This document shows, in pieces, positions 17,124 through 26,406 of a stretch of 64,000 nt of DNA (its first letter is position 1; each line of letters begins with the position of its first letter). Source of the DNA: Desulfobulbaceae bacterium (lineage in GTDB: Bacteria; Desulfobacterota; Desulfobulbia; Desulfobulbales; Desulfocapsaceae); contig JAHEER010000011.1 of assembly GCA_024640625.1 (NCBI GenBank), forward strand, positions 1 through 64,000. Reading direction: 5' to 3'. The notes beneath the pieces were generated by a model. The model worked only from the letters and a program-made list of their open reading frames with translations, made no database searches and was not told where the DNA came from. Both the position numbers and the translations under genes were made by a program.

Positions 17124-18053
17124 ATGCGTGTTGCAGCGGGAGCTGACAGAGCCGAGATGATCGATTTGGAATTAACGGTCGAACGTGTGCAGACCCATCT
17201 GCATACCCTGACCAGAACCATTGGCGAGAGGAGTGTTGCCACCCCCTGGAATCTGAGAAAAGCGGCCGAATATATTGAGGGCTTCTACCAGCAGATCGGG
17301 ATTGCCGCCTGGCGAGAGGAGTATCAGTACAGAAAGGAGTCGGTCTCCAACGTGGTGGGCGAGGTGGGCGGCGGGCAGACGGATGCGAAAACCTTCCTGG
17401 TCGGGGCCCATTACGATTCCGTGAGCCGCACGGTGGGCGCCGACGACAACGCCAGTGGCGTCGCGGTCCAGCTCGAGGTGGCCAGGGCATTGGCAGAGTA
17501 CTCAGAGAGCGGATCACTTGCACGTCAGGTGAGATTTGTTTCTTTTGCCCTGGAGGAGCCGCCGGTCTATGGGACCTCGGCCATGGGCAGCAGGGTCTAT
17601 GCCCGCAAAGCCAGGCGGCAGGGTGAGCGGATCGACGGCATGATCTGCCTGGAAATGGTCGGCTATACCTGCCGCGAACCGAAGTGCCAGCGCTACCCCT
17701 TTCCCCTGATGTTTCGCAACTATCCTGAACTCGGTGACTATATCGGTATCGTCGGCAATTATAAATCGAGAAAATTCACCAGGGCCCTGTACCTGGCCTT
17801 CAAAAAGAATGAGGCGCTGCCGGTGATCACCTTAACGGTGCCATGGAGCGGCTATCTGCTGCCGGAAGTCAGGCTCAGCGATCACGCTTCATTCTGGGAT
17901 CGGGGATTCAAGGCGGTAATGATCACCGACACCTCCTTCTATCGCAATCCCCACTATCATAAGCGTTCAGACACCATGGACACGCTGGACCTTGGGTTCA
18001 TGGCCCAGTTGGTGAACAGCCTGGTTATGTACTTCACTACTGCCCATCAGTGA
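17124..18053 (+). CDS. M28-family zinc aminopeptidase
   Basis: 309 residues; the ATG at 17157 (MIDLELTVERV) is an alternative start. Dizinc aminopeptidase fold: GAHYDSVSRTVGADDNASG near residues 93-111 supplies the first His and bridging Asp, ALEEPPVYG near 141 the catalytic Glu and a Glu ligand, ICLEMVGY near 170 a further acidic position, and NPHYHKRSDTMDTLD near 274 the last His. No signal peptide was seen, so it is probably cytoplasmic unless the start lies upstream. It removes N-terminal residues from peptides; no partner gene. Confidence 0.85.
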   Translation: MRVAAGADRAEMIDLELTVERVQTHLHTLTRTIGERSVATPWNLRKAAEYIEGFYQQIGIAAWREEYQYRKESVSNVVGEVGGGQTDAKTFLVGAHYDSVSRTVGADDNASGVAVQLEVARALAEYSESGSLARQVRFVSFALEEPPVYGTSAMGSRVYARKARRQGERIDGMICLEMVGYTCREPKCQRYPFPLMFRNYPELGDYIGIVGNYKSRKFTRALYLAFKKNEALPVITLTVPWSGYLLPEVRLSDHASFWDRGFKAVMITDTSFYRNPHYHKRSDTMDTLDLGFMAQLVNSLVMYFTTAHQ

Positions 18054-18115
18054 CCTGGCGTGACCGCAGAGAGCCAGCCATGGCGCTTTGAACTGGCGGG
18101 TGTCAACAACTGCAG

Positions 18116-18844
18116 TCAATTCCCCCTTTTAAGTTTAAAGAGAATTAAGGTCAGCCCCGCCGTGACGGCGCCTATCGTCAGGGAGTGTGCGATAAACAGT
18201 TCCGGATTATTGTGAAGCGCATTGTTGGCCAAAGGAACGCCTATGGAAAAGGCCAGATACCAGAACAGGGGGGCAAGAAGCACAGTGTGCCTGGAGATGA
18301 GACCATTAAAGGCCGGCGGGGCGCCAGCAGTATTTTTGAAAAAATGGCTGATTGCGGAGGAATACGAGAGGAGGAGAAGATAGTAGATCACTATGCCTGC
18401 AACCCGGTGGAGCATATCCGGGGTTACCCATGCGGAGTAGATATCAAATGAGAAGAGTAGCACCGACAGGGTGATTCGCATGGCGTTGGCCAAGATTGTT
18501 ATCAGATACGAGGCGCTGGAGGCGATGATGACGCCGACAATCATTTCCTGTGGCGAGTCCTTTTTCCACAGTATCTGAAAGGATGACATGCAGAAGGCAA
18601 TGATCAGAAAATTCACCCCCGCACAGACCGGGGCGATCACAGTGTGATGCTGCATATCCAGCCACCCGTACCCCGGCTCATGAAGGAAAGCTAAACCGGA
18701 GAATATCTCCGTCAGCAGGACAGTTGGCCCGATTATCCAGGCCAACTGCTCGCTTCCGGCTTGGCTGTAAAAGTCTTTCAGCAGATACGCGCCGGTCAGA
18801 ACCATGGCGCTGCCTATCACTCTGCAGCTGTATAAGGACTTCAT
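18116..18844 (-). CDS. xrtK: Exosortase (probably exosortase K type)
   Basis: 242 residues from ATG 18844, chosen because the longer frame runs into the upstream gene. A multi-pass membrane transpeptidase that should cut the PEP-CTERM tail of its target and help anchor or release it. Catalytic triad of exosortases visible: Cys74 in APVCAGVNFLIIAF, Arg123 in ILANAMRITL, His146 in MLHRVAGIVIYY. About eight hydrophobic segments. It follows the VIT/vWA PEP-CTERM gene by 16 bases in the same direction, so enzyme and substrate are probably one operon. The XrtK subtype is from memory of short single-target exosortases and is less certain than the exosortase call. Confidence 0.85.
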   Translation of the reverse strand: MKSLYSCRVIGSAMVLTGAYLLKDFYSQAGSEQLAWIIGPTVLLTEIFSGLAFLHEPGYGWLDMQHHTVIAPVCAGVNFLIIAFCMSSFQILWKKDSPQEMIVGVIIASSASYLITILANAMRITLSVLLFSFDIYSAWVTPDMLHRVAGIVIYYLLLLSYSSAISHFFKNTAGAPPAFNGLISRHTVLLAPLFWYLAFSIGVPLANNALHNNPELFIAHSLTIGAVTAGLTLILFKLKRGN

Positions 18845-18860
18845 TCTGCGCTCTGCCGGT

Positions 18861-20846
18861 CTACCTTCTTTTCCTGCGCAGTCGCGGCAGCAGAATGGAT
18901 GCACAAACCAGTGCAGCCAGCAGGAAAAGACCCGGCTCCGGCACACGCCTGATCCCGCCGCCCACGGCCAGGTTGGAAACCCGCGCTGGCAGGGGGAGCG
19001 GCTGCTTTACATCCTGGCTGTCCAGGTTCGGGTGTCTAATAATCTCGTCAACCGCGATAAAAGAGGTGAAAGGCGTCAGCAGGTTGTATTTGAGACCCAG
19101 TGCGACGATCTCCTCCCGATGCTTGGTGCTGCCCTGTCGACTAGTGAAATCCGAGATGCGGGAGATGCGGGTCCGGGCCCAGAGATAGTGCAAGGCGCCG
19201 TCGTGGCTGTGGGCGACCGCTCCGCCGGCCGGGATCTTTCTCGTGTAGGGTCCTGTGCCACTGGTGCCGGAGACGGTCACCAGTCCCGTCGGTTCGCCGC
19301 GCCATTTTCCCATGACAATCAGGGGACGTTCGGCAAAGAGGTCGGGCACCACCGGCGGTTCAAGGTCGTAGACATCGATGCCGGAAAAGGCGACATCGAT
19401 ATCCGTCAGCACCGGCTGGGAGATGTAGCGGGCAAAATTACTTGCTGCCGCCTCGGCCTCGTCGGCCCTGGTGACGACAAATGGTTCCCCCTGGCCCGCT
19501 TTGGCCATTCCCTCGACCAGGTACCGGTTGACGCTGCTGCCGATGCCAAAGGCGAACACGTTGGTGTGGTCGAGGTTATGCTGAATCAGCTCAAAGACTT
19601 CCTTTTCCGCGTGGATATACCCGTCGGTGAGCACCACCATGGTTCTCGAGACACCCTCCTGCTTGGGGAGCTTCATGGCCCGGTTCATGGCCTTCTTCAG
19701 CTCGGTGCCGCCGCCGCCGCTGCGGTTGTCTATCATGGCCAGGGCCCTCTGGATAGTGGCCTGGGTGGCGGGAACAGGACCTTTTGACAGTACCTCAGAG
19801 TCTCCGGCAAAAAACATCACATTGAAGGTATCGGTGGGACGCAGATCGCCAAGGAGACTCTTGACCAGCAGTTTGGCGGTATCCAGGGGATAGCCGGACA
19901 TGGACCCCGACACGTCGATGACGAACAGATACTCCCTGGCGGGAATGTGATCCGGCTGCACCCGCTTGGGGGGCTGGGTCATCAGCAGGAAAAAATTTTC
20001 ATCTTCTCCCTGCTGCAGGATGAGTCCCGTGGAAATGTTCGTGCCCGCAAGCCGATAATCAAGGATGAAGTCTCGATCCCCGCCAAAGCCATCCTCTTTG
20101 GTGAGGGTGACAAGCGCCTGGGATTGATCTTTGAAACTGACGTCGATGTCATGGGAGCCGGAACCGATTTCCTGGATCGGCATGCCGGCCGCGAGCGCCA
20201 CTTTGATAAAGAAACTTGTGTGGGGAGCGCTGCCCTTCTTCAGGTAGGGGTTCTGCACCCAGCGCTCGGAGGGCGAAGCCTGTTCAGGAGTCACTGAGGT
20301 GTAGCGGGGACCGACCACGGCGGGATAGACGAATGCGTAGGTCCCGTCTTCCGGAACCAGGAGCTCGGTGTAGCTGAGTTCGATCTCGATGGTGTCGCCG
20401 GGCATGATGTTGGCCACTTCCATGCTGAAGACATTGGGCCGCTTCTGTTCGAGAAGAGACGCGTTTTTGCCCCGCTGCTTGGCGGCCGCAAACGTTTTGC
20501 GGGCCTCTTCTTTCTCCTTTATTTTGGCTTGTACCACCCGGTCTCCGATGGTCATCTTCATGCCGTGAACCGCGGCTCTGGTCGAGCCGGGGAAGATGTA
20601 ACTGCCGTTGATCGGCACCCCGCCCAGATTGGAGTACACCTGCCGTACCGTGACGGCGGCAAATACGCCGTTGATGACAACATCCACAGCGGTGTCCTTC
20701 AACGGGAAGTGCTCCAGCGACGATTCCCCGCCTTCGACGAAGAAATACGGTGAAATCGCGTGTTCTTCAGACGAGGCGACCCGCGAGAAAAACACCAGGT
20801 TGATGATACCCAAAACCAGAAAAAACAGGACCACTATGCGCTTCAT
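18861..20846 (-). CDS. VIT/vWA-domain surface protein with PEP-CTERM tail (exosortase target)
   Basis: 661 residues: signal peptide (1-26), VIT domain (about 38-170, with VYSNLGGVPINGSYIFPG), von Willebrand A domain (about 305-475) with MIDAS DVSGS at 311-315 and VLTDGY near 406, then a beta-rich region. The tail is a PEP-CTERM signal: VPEPGLFLLAALVC near 635, a transmembrane stretch, and basic RRKRR. The architecture is that of the marine proteobacterial dedicated sortase target, but that family ends with an LPxTG-like signal; here it has the exosortase signal. ATG 20846 has ribosome-binding site GGAGGGAG. It is divergent from the PdsR/PdsS pair. Confidence 0.88.
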   Translation of the reverse strand: MKRIVVLFFLVLGIINLVFFSRVASSEEHAISPYFFVEGGESSLEHFPLKDTAVDVVINGVFAAVTVRQVYSNLGGVPINGSYIFPGSTRAAVHGMKMTIGDRVVQAKIKEKEEARKTFAAAKQRGKNASLLEQKRPNVFSMEVANIMPGDTIEIELSYTELLVPEDGTYAFVYPAVVGPRYTSVTPEQASPSERWVQNPYLKKGSAPHTSFFIKVALAAGMPIQEIGSGSHDIDVSFKDQSQALVTLTKEDGFGGDRDFILDYRLAGTNISTGLILQQGEDENFFLLMTQPPKRVQPDHIPAREYLFVIDVSGSMSGYPLDTAKLLVKSLLGDLRPTDTFNVMFFAGDSEVLSKGPVPATQATIQRALAMIDNRSGGGGTELKKAMNRAMKLPKQEGVSRTMVVLTDGYIHAEKEVFELIQHNLDHTNVFAFGIGSSVNRYLVEGMAKAGQGEPFVVTRADEAEAAASNFARYISQPVLTDIDVAFSGIDVYDLEPPVVPDLFAERPLIVMGKWRGEPTGLVTVSGTSGTGPYTRKIPAGGAVAHSHDGALHYLWARTRISRISDFTSRQGSTKHREEIVALGLKYNLLTPFTSFIAVDEIIRHPNLDSQDVKQPLPLPARVSNLAVGGGIRRVPEPGLFLLAALVCASILLPRLRRKRR

Positions 20847-21116
20847 GACTCCCTCCTGGATTGTGCGTCGAGTCAGTTTCCTGCCGGGCTGTGACCAGAC
20901 GGTTTAGCGTTGAGATAAGGACATCGTGAGGTCCATGATAGGGGGTGAAAGTGACGAGCGAATGATGGGAAAATGACATATCATCTATCAACCGTGACGA
21001 ATCATGACAATCGGGCATGACCACTGGCAACAGTAGAGATTCTGTGGTATCTGGAGCCTTGAGGTCAATTATCCGTTTCCGATGAGGGAATTACAGTTTA
21101 CGAGGACAGGACCGCT

Positions 21117-21815
21117 ATGAGTTATCGCATTGCTCTTGTTGAAGACGATCCCCAACTCCAGGAAAATTATGTGAAAGCGCTGGAGCGTGAGGGGTACGCG
21201 GTCAGTGCCTACGCGGGCAAAGCAGAAGCCGTCGAAGCCTTTGCAGACCGTCTTCCCGACCTGGTTATTCTCGACATAATGCTTGGCGAGGACAAGGATG
21301 CGGGCTTTGAGCTCTGCAGGCTTCTGCGTACCCTGTCTCCGAACATACCGGTGATTTTCCTCACGGCCCGCAACTCCGACATCGACCGGGTCTCAGGCCT
21401 GCGCCTGGGCGCCTGGGATTATCTGACCAAGGATGTGACCACGCTTGATTTTCTGCCGGCGCGCATTGCGGCGATGTTTCGGACCGTTGAAATACTGCGC
21501 TCCGGCAACAATGGGAACGAGAACGTCATCGAGCACACCTATCTGCGCATCGATGAGGCCCGCAAAGAAGTGTACTGGCGGGACAGGCCGGTGATGCTGA
21601 CCCTCACCGAGTTCTGGATCCTGTATTCCATAGCTCGGCGGCCGGGCCATTTAAAATCGCACGAACAATTGATGGCTGCCGCCAGCGTGGTGGTGACCAA
21701 CAACGCCATAAGCGCGCATATCAAGAGGATCAGAAACAAGTTCAGGGAAATCGATCCGACTTTCAACCACATCCGCTCCGAGTACGGAATGGGCTACCGC
21801 TGGCAAACACCATAA
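21117..21815 (+). CDS. pdsR: Response regulator of the dedicated sortase type (PdsR-like)
   Basis: 232 residues. Receiver domain (1-120) with acidic pocket EDD at 9-11, phospho-acceptor Asp53 (LVILDIMLGED), Thr83 and Lys105; OmpR/PhoB-type winged helix at about 140-230, with TLTEFWILYSIARRPGHLKS and a C-terminal RSEYGMGYRW. The segments FLTARNSDIDRVSGLRLGAW and YLTKDVT are those I associate with the proteobacterial dedicated sortase system response regulator. It probably controls the divergent VIT/vWA-exosortase unit. In the 270 bp between them GTGACGA occurs twice (20951 and 20994), a possible binding repeat. The kinase gene begins 12 bases downstream. Confidence 0.85.
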   Translation: MSYRIALVEDDPQLQENYVKALEREGYAVSAYAGKAEAVEAFADRLPDLVILDIMLGEDKDAGFELCRLLRTLSPNIPVIFLTARNSDIDRVSGLRLGAWDYLTKDVTTLDFLPARIAAMFRTVEILRSGNNGNENVIEHTYLRIDEARKEVYWRDRPVMLTLTEFWILYSIARRPGHLKSHEQLMAAASVVVTNNAISAHIKRIRNKFREIDPTFNHIRSEYGMGYRWQTP

Positions 21816-21827
21816 ATAACCTCACCG

Positions 21828-23957
21828 ATGCGTGTGTCTCTCAGAGTAAAACTGCTGCTTATCTCCCTGCTGCTGCTGCTTATCCCGCTGCTGGGCATGC
21901 GTCTGAACAGCAGCTTGAAGGGCAGTCTCATCGCCAGCCAGGAAGATACGCTCAGGCTGACCGCCACCGCTGTCTCAACCGCCCTCAACAACCGCACCGA
22001 GCTGTTCATCAAGGAAGGATTCCACTTCCTGCAGCAGGATCGGGATCTCTATCTTTTTCAGTTGTCGAACAATATCAGAATTGAAGACAATCAGATCACC
22101 GACTGGCTGCCGGAAATAGCCAAAGCCCAGAGATTCGGGCAGGAACACCTGCTCGAGAAAACCCCTGATTTCAATCCCGAAAGCTTGAGCTTTCGCTATA
22201 TTGCCGGCAAACAGGGAGACTACCTCTATGCCCTGTTTGATGTCGAAGATGACAAACTGGTCTACCAGGGCGACAATCTGCTCAATTTTGAAGGGTCCGA
22301 TCATCTGCAGGTCGTTATTGAAAAGGATACCATTCCGCACACCTATATTTTAGCCCCCCGAGGGCCGGGACTGGTTATCGGTGTGCTGAAACCGGTCTAC
22401 GCCATTATTGATCCCCCCGTTGAGAGCCGCATTATCGGGATGTGGAATGAGACGGACCAAGGCTACATGCTCGAGGTTCGCATCAATGCGGAAATGCTGG
22501 GCGACAGGCTTGCCTTTGCCGTCGCCGACGTGGATGACGCCGAGACGGGAGAGATCGATGCGGTAATATCCACCGCCGGCGCCGGGTTAGGCTGGCTGCT
22601 TACCACCTCCCAGGCCACCGCAGAGATACTGGAGTCGCTGGATCGTCCTCAGGCCCGGATCCGGGTCGTTGACCGAAATCGGAGGGTCAGAGCCGAAGTG
22701 GGCGGTCTGAGTGAAACGAGGAGTCAGCCGCCTGCCTCGGAGAACCTGCTGGATCGGCTGCTGGTCCGGGTTCACAGTCTGTTCCAGCCCCTGTTCAGGT
22801 TTTTTACCAATTCATTTTCCACCGACATAGAAGATTCGGCCTCGCAGCCAACCGAGATTGACTTGCAGGGGCTCAAGGAGGGGTTCGAGGGCGCATCCTC
22901 CCTGGTCAGATACCGGATCGAGGGCGGTCAGGTAGAGGTCCTGGCCGCCATCACCCCTGTCTACGACAAGAATGAAGTGGTGGCTGTGGTGGTGGTGGAG
23001 CAGACGACCAATTCCATCCTGTCGTTGAGCAACCAGTTGATCGAGGAGACGGTGTCTCTCTCTATTCTGGCCTTTTTGATCGGCGGCGGGGCTCTCTTTG
23101 TGTTTGCGCTGGTGATATCCACCCGGATCAGAACCTTGCGTGATCAGGCCGACGCCTCGCTCACCGAGAACGGTCAGATTCACAATGCCATCACCAAGAC
23201 CGAGGCCAGAGACGAGATCGGCGACCTGGGACGCACCCTAGAGCGCATGCTCAATCAGCTTCAGGAGCAGATCGATTACCGGGAAAAAATGGCGGACAAT
23301 CTCGAGCACGAGATGCGCACTCCACTGGCCGGGGTCGCCGCTTCACTGAAAAATATCGAGGAAGAACTGGGCGAGCAACATCCCGGAATCCACGAGTATC
23401 TCGACGGGGCCAAACACAATTCCCAGCGTCTCCATGAGCTGCTGACCGCCATTCGCGAGGGCGTGACGCTGAAAGCATCATTATCCCACGAAAATATGGA
23501 GGCTATCGACTTTGGCGACGCTCTCTCTAAATGGCTGGACTTCGTCTGGCGCAAAGCCTTTCCCGAGGTGGAGTTTGTCTATCAGCCGCCGGAGCAGACG
23601 GCGGAAATCAGAGGCGATGTCGATCGTCTCCTCCAGGCGCTTGATAAACTGATCGAGAACGCGGTTTCGTATCACCGGCCCGGAACACCGATTGAGCTTG
23701 CAGTAGAAAAGGGATTCGAGAGCATCAATTTACAGATTATCAACCAGGGAAGCACGATTGACCCGGCCCTTGGTCACCAGATATTCGAATACATGGTCTC
23801 CAGCCGCGTCTCGAAGGATGACCGCCCCCACCTGGGGTTGGGACTCTATATCGCCAAAACCATCATTGACTACCATGGCGGCAGATTGACCGGAAGCAAT
23901 CTGCAGGACGGCAGAGAGGGGGTGGTATTCACCGTGAGATTACCTGTCAAGTTGTAA
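21828..23957 (+). CDS. pdsS: Sensor histidine kinase of the dedicated sortase type (PdsS-like)
   Basis: 709 residues. An N-terminal membrane helix (LLLISLLLLLIPLLGMRL), a large extracytoplasmic sensor of about 370 residues (with DNLLNFEGSDHLQVVIEKD, a carbohydrate-binding-like fold), a second helix near 410-430 (LSILAFLIGGGALFVFALVI), HAMP-like linker, H-box with His494 (NLEHEMRTPLAG), N-box LIENAVSYHRPG, and G-box HLGLGLYIAKTII. Length, domain order and N-terminal sequence fit the proteobacterial dedicated sortase system histidine kinase. The sensor may monitor an envelope polysaccharide or the state of the surface protein (inference). Confidence 0.87.
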   Translation: MRVSLRVKLLLISLLLLLIPLLGMRLNSSLKGSLIASQEDTLRLTATAVSTALNNRTELFIKEGFHFLQQDRDLYLFQLSNNIRIEDNQITDWLPEIAKAQRFGQEHLLEKTPDFNPESLSFRYIAGKQGDYLYALFDVEDDKLVYQGDNLLNFEGSDHLQVVIEKDTIPHTYILAPRGPGLVIGVLKPVYAIIDPPVESRIIGMWNETDQGYMLEVRINAEMLGDRLAFAVADVDDAETGEIDAVISTAGAGLGWLLTTSQATAEILESLDRPQARIRVVDRNRRVRAEVGGLSETRSQPPASENLLDRLLVRVHSLFQPLFRFFTNSFSTDIEDSASQPTEIDLQGLKEGFEGASSLVRYRIEGGQVEVLAAITPVYDKNEVVAVVVVEQTTNSILSLSNQLIEETVSLSILAFLIGGGALFVFALVISTRIRTLRDQADASLTENGQIHNAITKTEARDEIGDLGRTLERMLNQLQEQIDYREKMADNLEHEMRTPLAGVAASLKNIEEELGEQHPGIHEYLDGAKHNSQRLHELLTAIREGVTLKASLSHENMEAIDFGDALSKWLDFVWRKAFPEVEFVYQPPEQTAEIRGDVDRLLQALDKLIENAVSYHRPGTPIELAVEKGFESINLQIINQGSTIDPALGHQIFEYMVSSRVSKDDRPHLGLGLYIAKTIIDYHGGRLTGSNLQDGREGVVFTVRLPVKL

Positions 23958-24062
23958 GACCATTGGTCAGCCTGCTGTTTCTGTGAGAAGTGGCGCACTG
24001 CAGTTACGGCAGCAGGAAATCGAGCGGCGGCGGGGGCTGGCAAAGAAGGGTAAGAGGGGCTC

Positions 24063-24890
24063 TTAGAGATGGACGTTTTCTGCTTTTATCTTCTGCCCCA
24101 TAAACAAAGCGGCCTTGGACTCGAACACTTCCGGATATTCGGTGGTGTGAAATAGGGTCGCGCCCTTTCTGGAGATGCGCTGCTCCAGCTCGGGATGTTT
24201 TTGCAGGTAGCCGACAAGCTTCTCGGCTACGATCCGGCCCTGTTCCAGGATAGTGATATGGGGCGGCAGATATTTTTTTATCACATCAATGAGCAGCGGG
24301 TAGTGGGTACAGCCCAGGATCAGGGTGTCCAAGTCGCTGTCCTTGCGCAGAATATTGTCGATGTTCTTCCTGATAAAATACTCGGCTCCGGCCGAGCCGA
24401 TTTCGTTGTTCTCGACAATGGGAACCCACATGGGGCAGGCTTCCTGGACGGTGGAGATAATTCTGCCCCCGGACCATTTCTGCAATTCCATTGGGTAGGA
24501 TTCCGACACCACCGTTCCCACGGTGGCCAGCACCCCAACCTGCCCGTTTCTGGTGATTTCAGCCGCTTTTTCCACGCTCGGGCGAATCACCCCCAAAACC
24601 CGACGGTCGGGCCCGATATGAGGCAAATGCAGCACCTGTATATTCTTGAGTGCTTTGGCAGAAGCCGTGTTGCAGGCGATAATCACCAGGGGGCAGTTCC
24701 GTTCAATGAGGTATTTCACCGCCTGCAGAGAATACTCGTAGACCACGTTGAACGAGCGGGTGCCATAAGGCGTCCTGGCGTTGTCTCCCAAATAGAGAAA
24801 GTCATACCCGGGCATTGCCTTGAGCAGTTCTCTGAGAACGGTCAACCCACCGTATCCCGAATCAAACACACCTATCGGACCCATCAGCAT
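24063..24890 (-). CDS. murI: Glutamate racemase
   Basis: 275 residues, full length. Makes D-glutamate for peptidoglycan. Seen: IGVFDSGYGGLTVLREL at the N-terminus, the two catalytic cysteines in VIIACNTASAKAL (near residue 75) and LILGCTHYPLL (near 187), and YLGDNARTPYGTRS near 35. Cytoplasmic. Transcribed alone, with its end facing the pdsS end. Confidence 0.95.
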   Translation of the reverse strand: MLMGPIGVFDSGYGGLTVLRELLKAMPGYDFLYLGDNARTPYGTRSFNVVYEYSLQAVKYLIERNCPLVIIACNTASAKALKNIQVLHLPHIGPDRRVLGVIRPSVEKAAEITRNGQVGVLATVGTVVSESYPMELQKWSGGRIISTVQEACPMWVPIVENNEIGSAGAEYFIRKNIDNILRKDSDLDTLILGCTHYPLLIDVIKKYLPPHITILEQGRIVAEKLVGYLQKHPELEQRISRKGATLFHTTEYPEVFESKAALFMGQKIKAENVHL

Positions 24891-25024
24891 ACTACCTCTT
24901 TATCACTCGCTTAGCTGCAAACGACAGCTCCAGAGCGCCATTTCAGCGCAATTCCCTACGCCTATTTTACACTACTTTGGCTCTGTATATTTATGAAAAA
25001 CAGTTGGTCCTGTATAACCCCAGA

Positions 25025-25759
25025 TTATTCAAGACTAATATCGGCCCAGTAGCCGATATGGTCTGACACCGTGCGATGCGGCTCTGCGACGAGGCCGGCC
25101 TCCGGCACGGAAAAACAGTGTGGAGGCACCCAGATATAGTCTTTGCGCCCGCCTTTTCCCACCAACGTTCCGGTGGTAAGGGCCTCCCTCGAGGACTCCG
25201 TGTCCGCCAGCAGGCAGGTGTCTGCGACATGGCTCGTCAAGGGGATGAGGTGGGGATCGTCCGGCCCGCAGTTGAAATCGCCAAGTAGACAGACGGGCGG
25301 CGGCAACTCTTCGATTATCCGCAGGAGATTTTCCATCTGCGACTTCTTCCTGTCATGATCGAAATGAACGTTTATGAAAGTGATCAGGGAACCGCTGCTG
25401 GAAATTCTGCACAACAGGCCGGTTCTCCCCACCCCCGTGCGCCGATCGATGAGCATGGATCGGCCGGCGGTTTCGGCCAGCTTTAGGCGATAGAGAAAGG
25501 CCAGACCCCACTCGAAAAAGAACAACCGGTAGCCGAGGGGATGAGATGCGTAGACGCAGTTCAAGCCCGTCAGTCGGGCGAGGTTTTCCGCCTGGAGCTG
25601 GTTTCTCACTTCCTGCAGGGCGACAATGTCGGGATCGACACTGTGGATGGCTTCGGCAATGGCCTGCAGCTTCGCCGGCGAGCTCGGCAGGTCGTAGCCG
25701 GGGTCGCCGATCTTGTCACTGCCTGAGCCGTAGCGCATATTGAGGGTCATAACTCGCAT
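25025..25759 (-). CDS. Endonuclease/exonuclease/phosphatase family protein
   Basis: 244 residues from ATG 25759 (MRVMTLNMRYG, the usual beginning of this fold). Mg-dependent phosphodiesterase fold seen in DNase I, AP endonucleases and phosphoinositide phosphatases. Seen: LNMRYG with the metal-site Asn, DIVALQEVRNQL with the metal Glu near residue 51, FINVHFDHDR with the His near 130, LLGDFNCGPDDP near 157, and the terminal SDHIGYWADI with the catalytic Asp-His. No DNA-binding extension, so a small-molecule or lipid substrate is possible. The start has no strong ribosome-binding site. Confidence 0.82.
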   Translation of the reverse strand: MRVMTLNMRYGSGSDKIGDPGYDLPSSPAKLQAIAEAIHSVDPDIVALQEVRNQLQAENLARLTGLNCVYASHPLGYRLFFFEWGLAFLYRLKLAETAGRSMLIDRRTGVGRTGLLCRISSSGSLITFINVHFDHDRKKSQMENLLRIIEELPPPVCLLGDFNCGPDDPHLIPLTSHVADTCLLADTESSREALTTGTLVGKGGRKDYIWVPPHCFSVPEAGLVAEPHRTVSDHIGYWADISLE

Positions 25760-25776
25760 TGCTTGTTTACAATAGC

Positions 25777-25875
25777 CTAAAGCTGCAGCGTTGTGCAGCC
25801 CCACGGCGATGAGGCCGGCGCAGAAAATATGCCGAACGGTTTTACAACACCTTCAACATTAAATGCATCTGCCAT
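25777..25875 (-). CDS. Possible 32-residue peptide upstream of the EEP gene
   Basis: ATG 25875 is preceded by TTAGGAAAC at a correct distance, and a 33-codon frame ends 17 bases before the next gene. The sequence begins MADAFNVEGVVKPFGIF and ends GCTTLQL. It could be a leader peptide coupling translation, or chance. No homology is recognised. Confidence 0.25.
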   Translation of the reverse strand: MADAFNVEGVVKPFGIFSAPASSPWGCTTLQL

Positions 25876-26406
25876 TGTGGTTTCCTAATAATTGAGATGA
25901 GCGGGCTATGGTGAATCCAGCAGCTGCTGAATACCATAAGCAGCAGACTGGTTCTGACCCAGTAAAAATGACCTTTCCATCAGGCAGTACCAGGTCTCAG
26001 ACAGCCAAGTACCCCCGGCCTAAAAAATCAAGGGAAAGATTTAGTTGTCAAGAACCATTGACGGTAGCCCCGCAGTGAAATAGCACAGCCAACACGACCG
26101 GCGCCGTTTTTCTCCCCGTATTTGTCTGAAGAAATATACAAATTCAAGTTGTTGAGTTCATGGCCGTCCGCTGCCCATTGTCGTTAAGGCCAGACACTAA
26201 AGGCGGGTTGAGCTCACCTACTGCGAAAAAGATACCAGTGGCAAATATTCACTTGATGAGCATTATTAGGTTTTCGAAGCGTTGCATAAGGGTGACCTGC
26301 TTCAGACCCAGACCATGATCCGGTGCACCTGGCAGAACAGCCTGCGGCGTCTGCAATAGCTGGCTGCCAAAAGAAATAACTTCATAATAGTGATGGGAGA
26401 CCTTTG
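25876..26406. other. Intergenic region, divergent promoters
   Basis: 531 bases between divergent units. Near 26120-26145 TATTTGT and ACAAATT form a loose inverted pair. A GGGAGA ribosome-binding site precedes ATG 26407. No gene remnant recognised. Confidence 0.5.
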
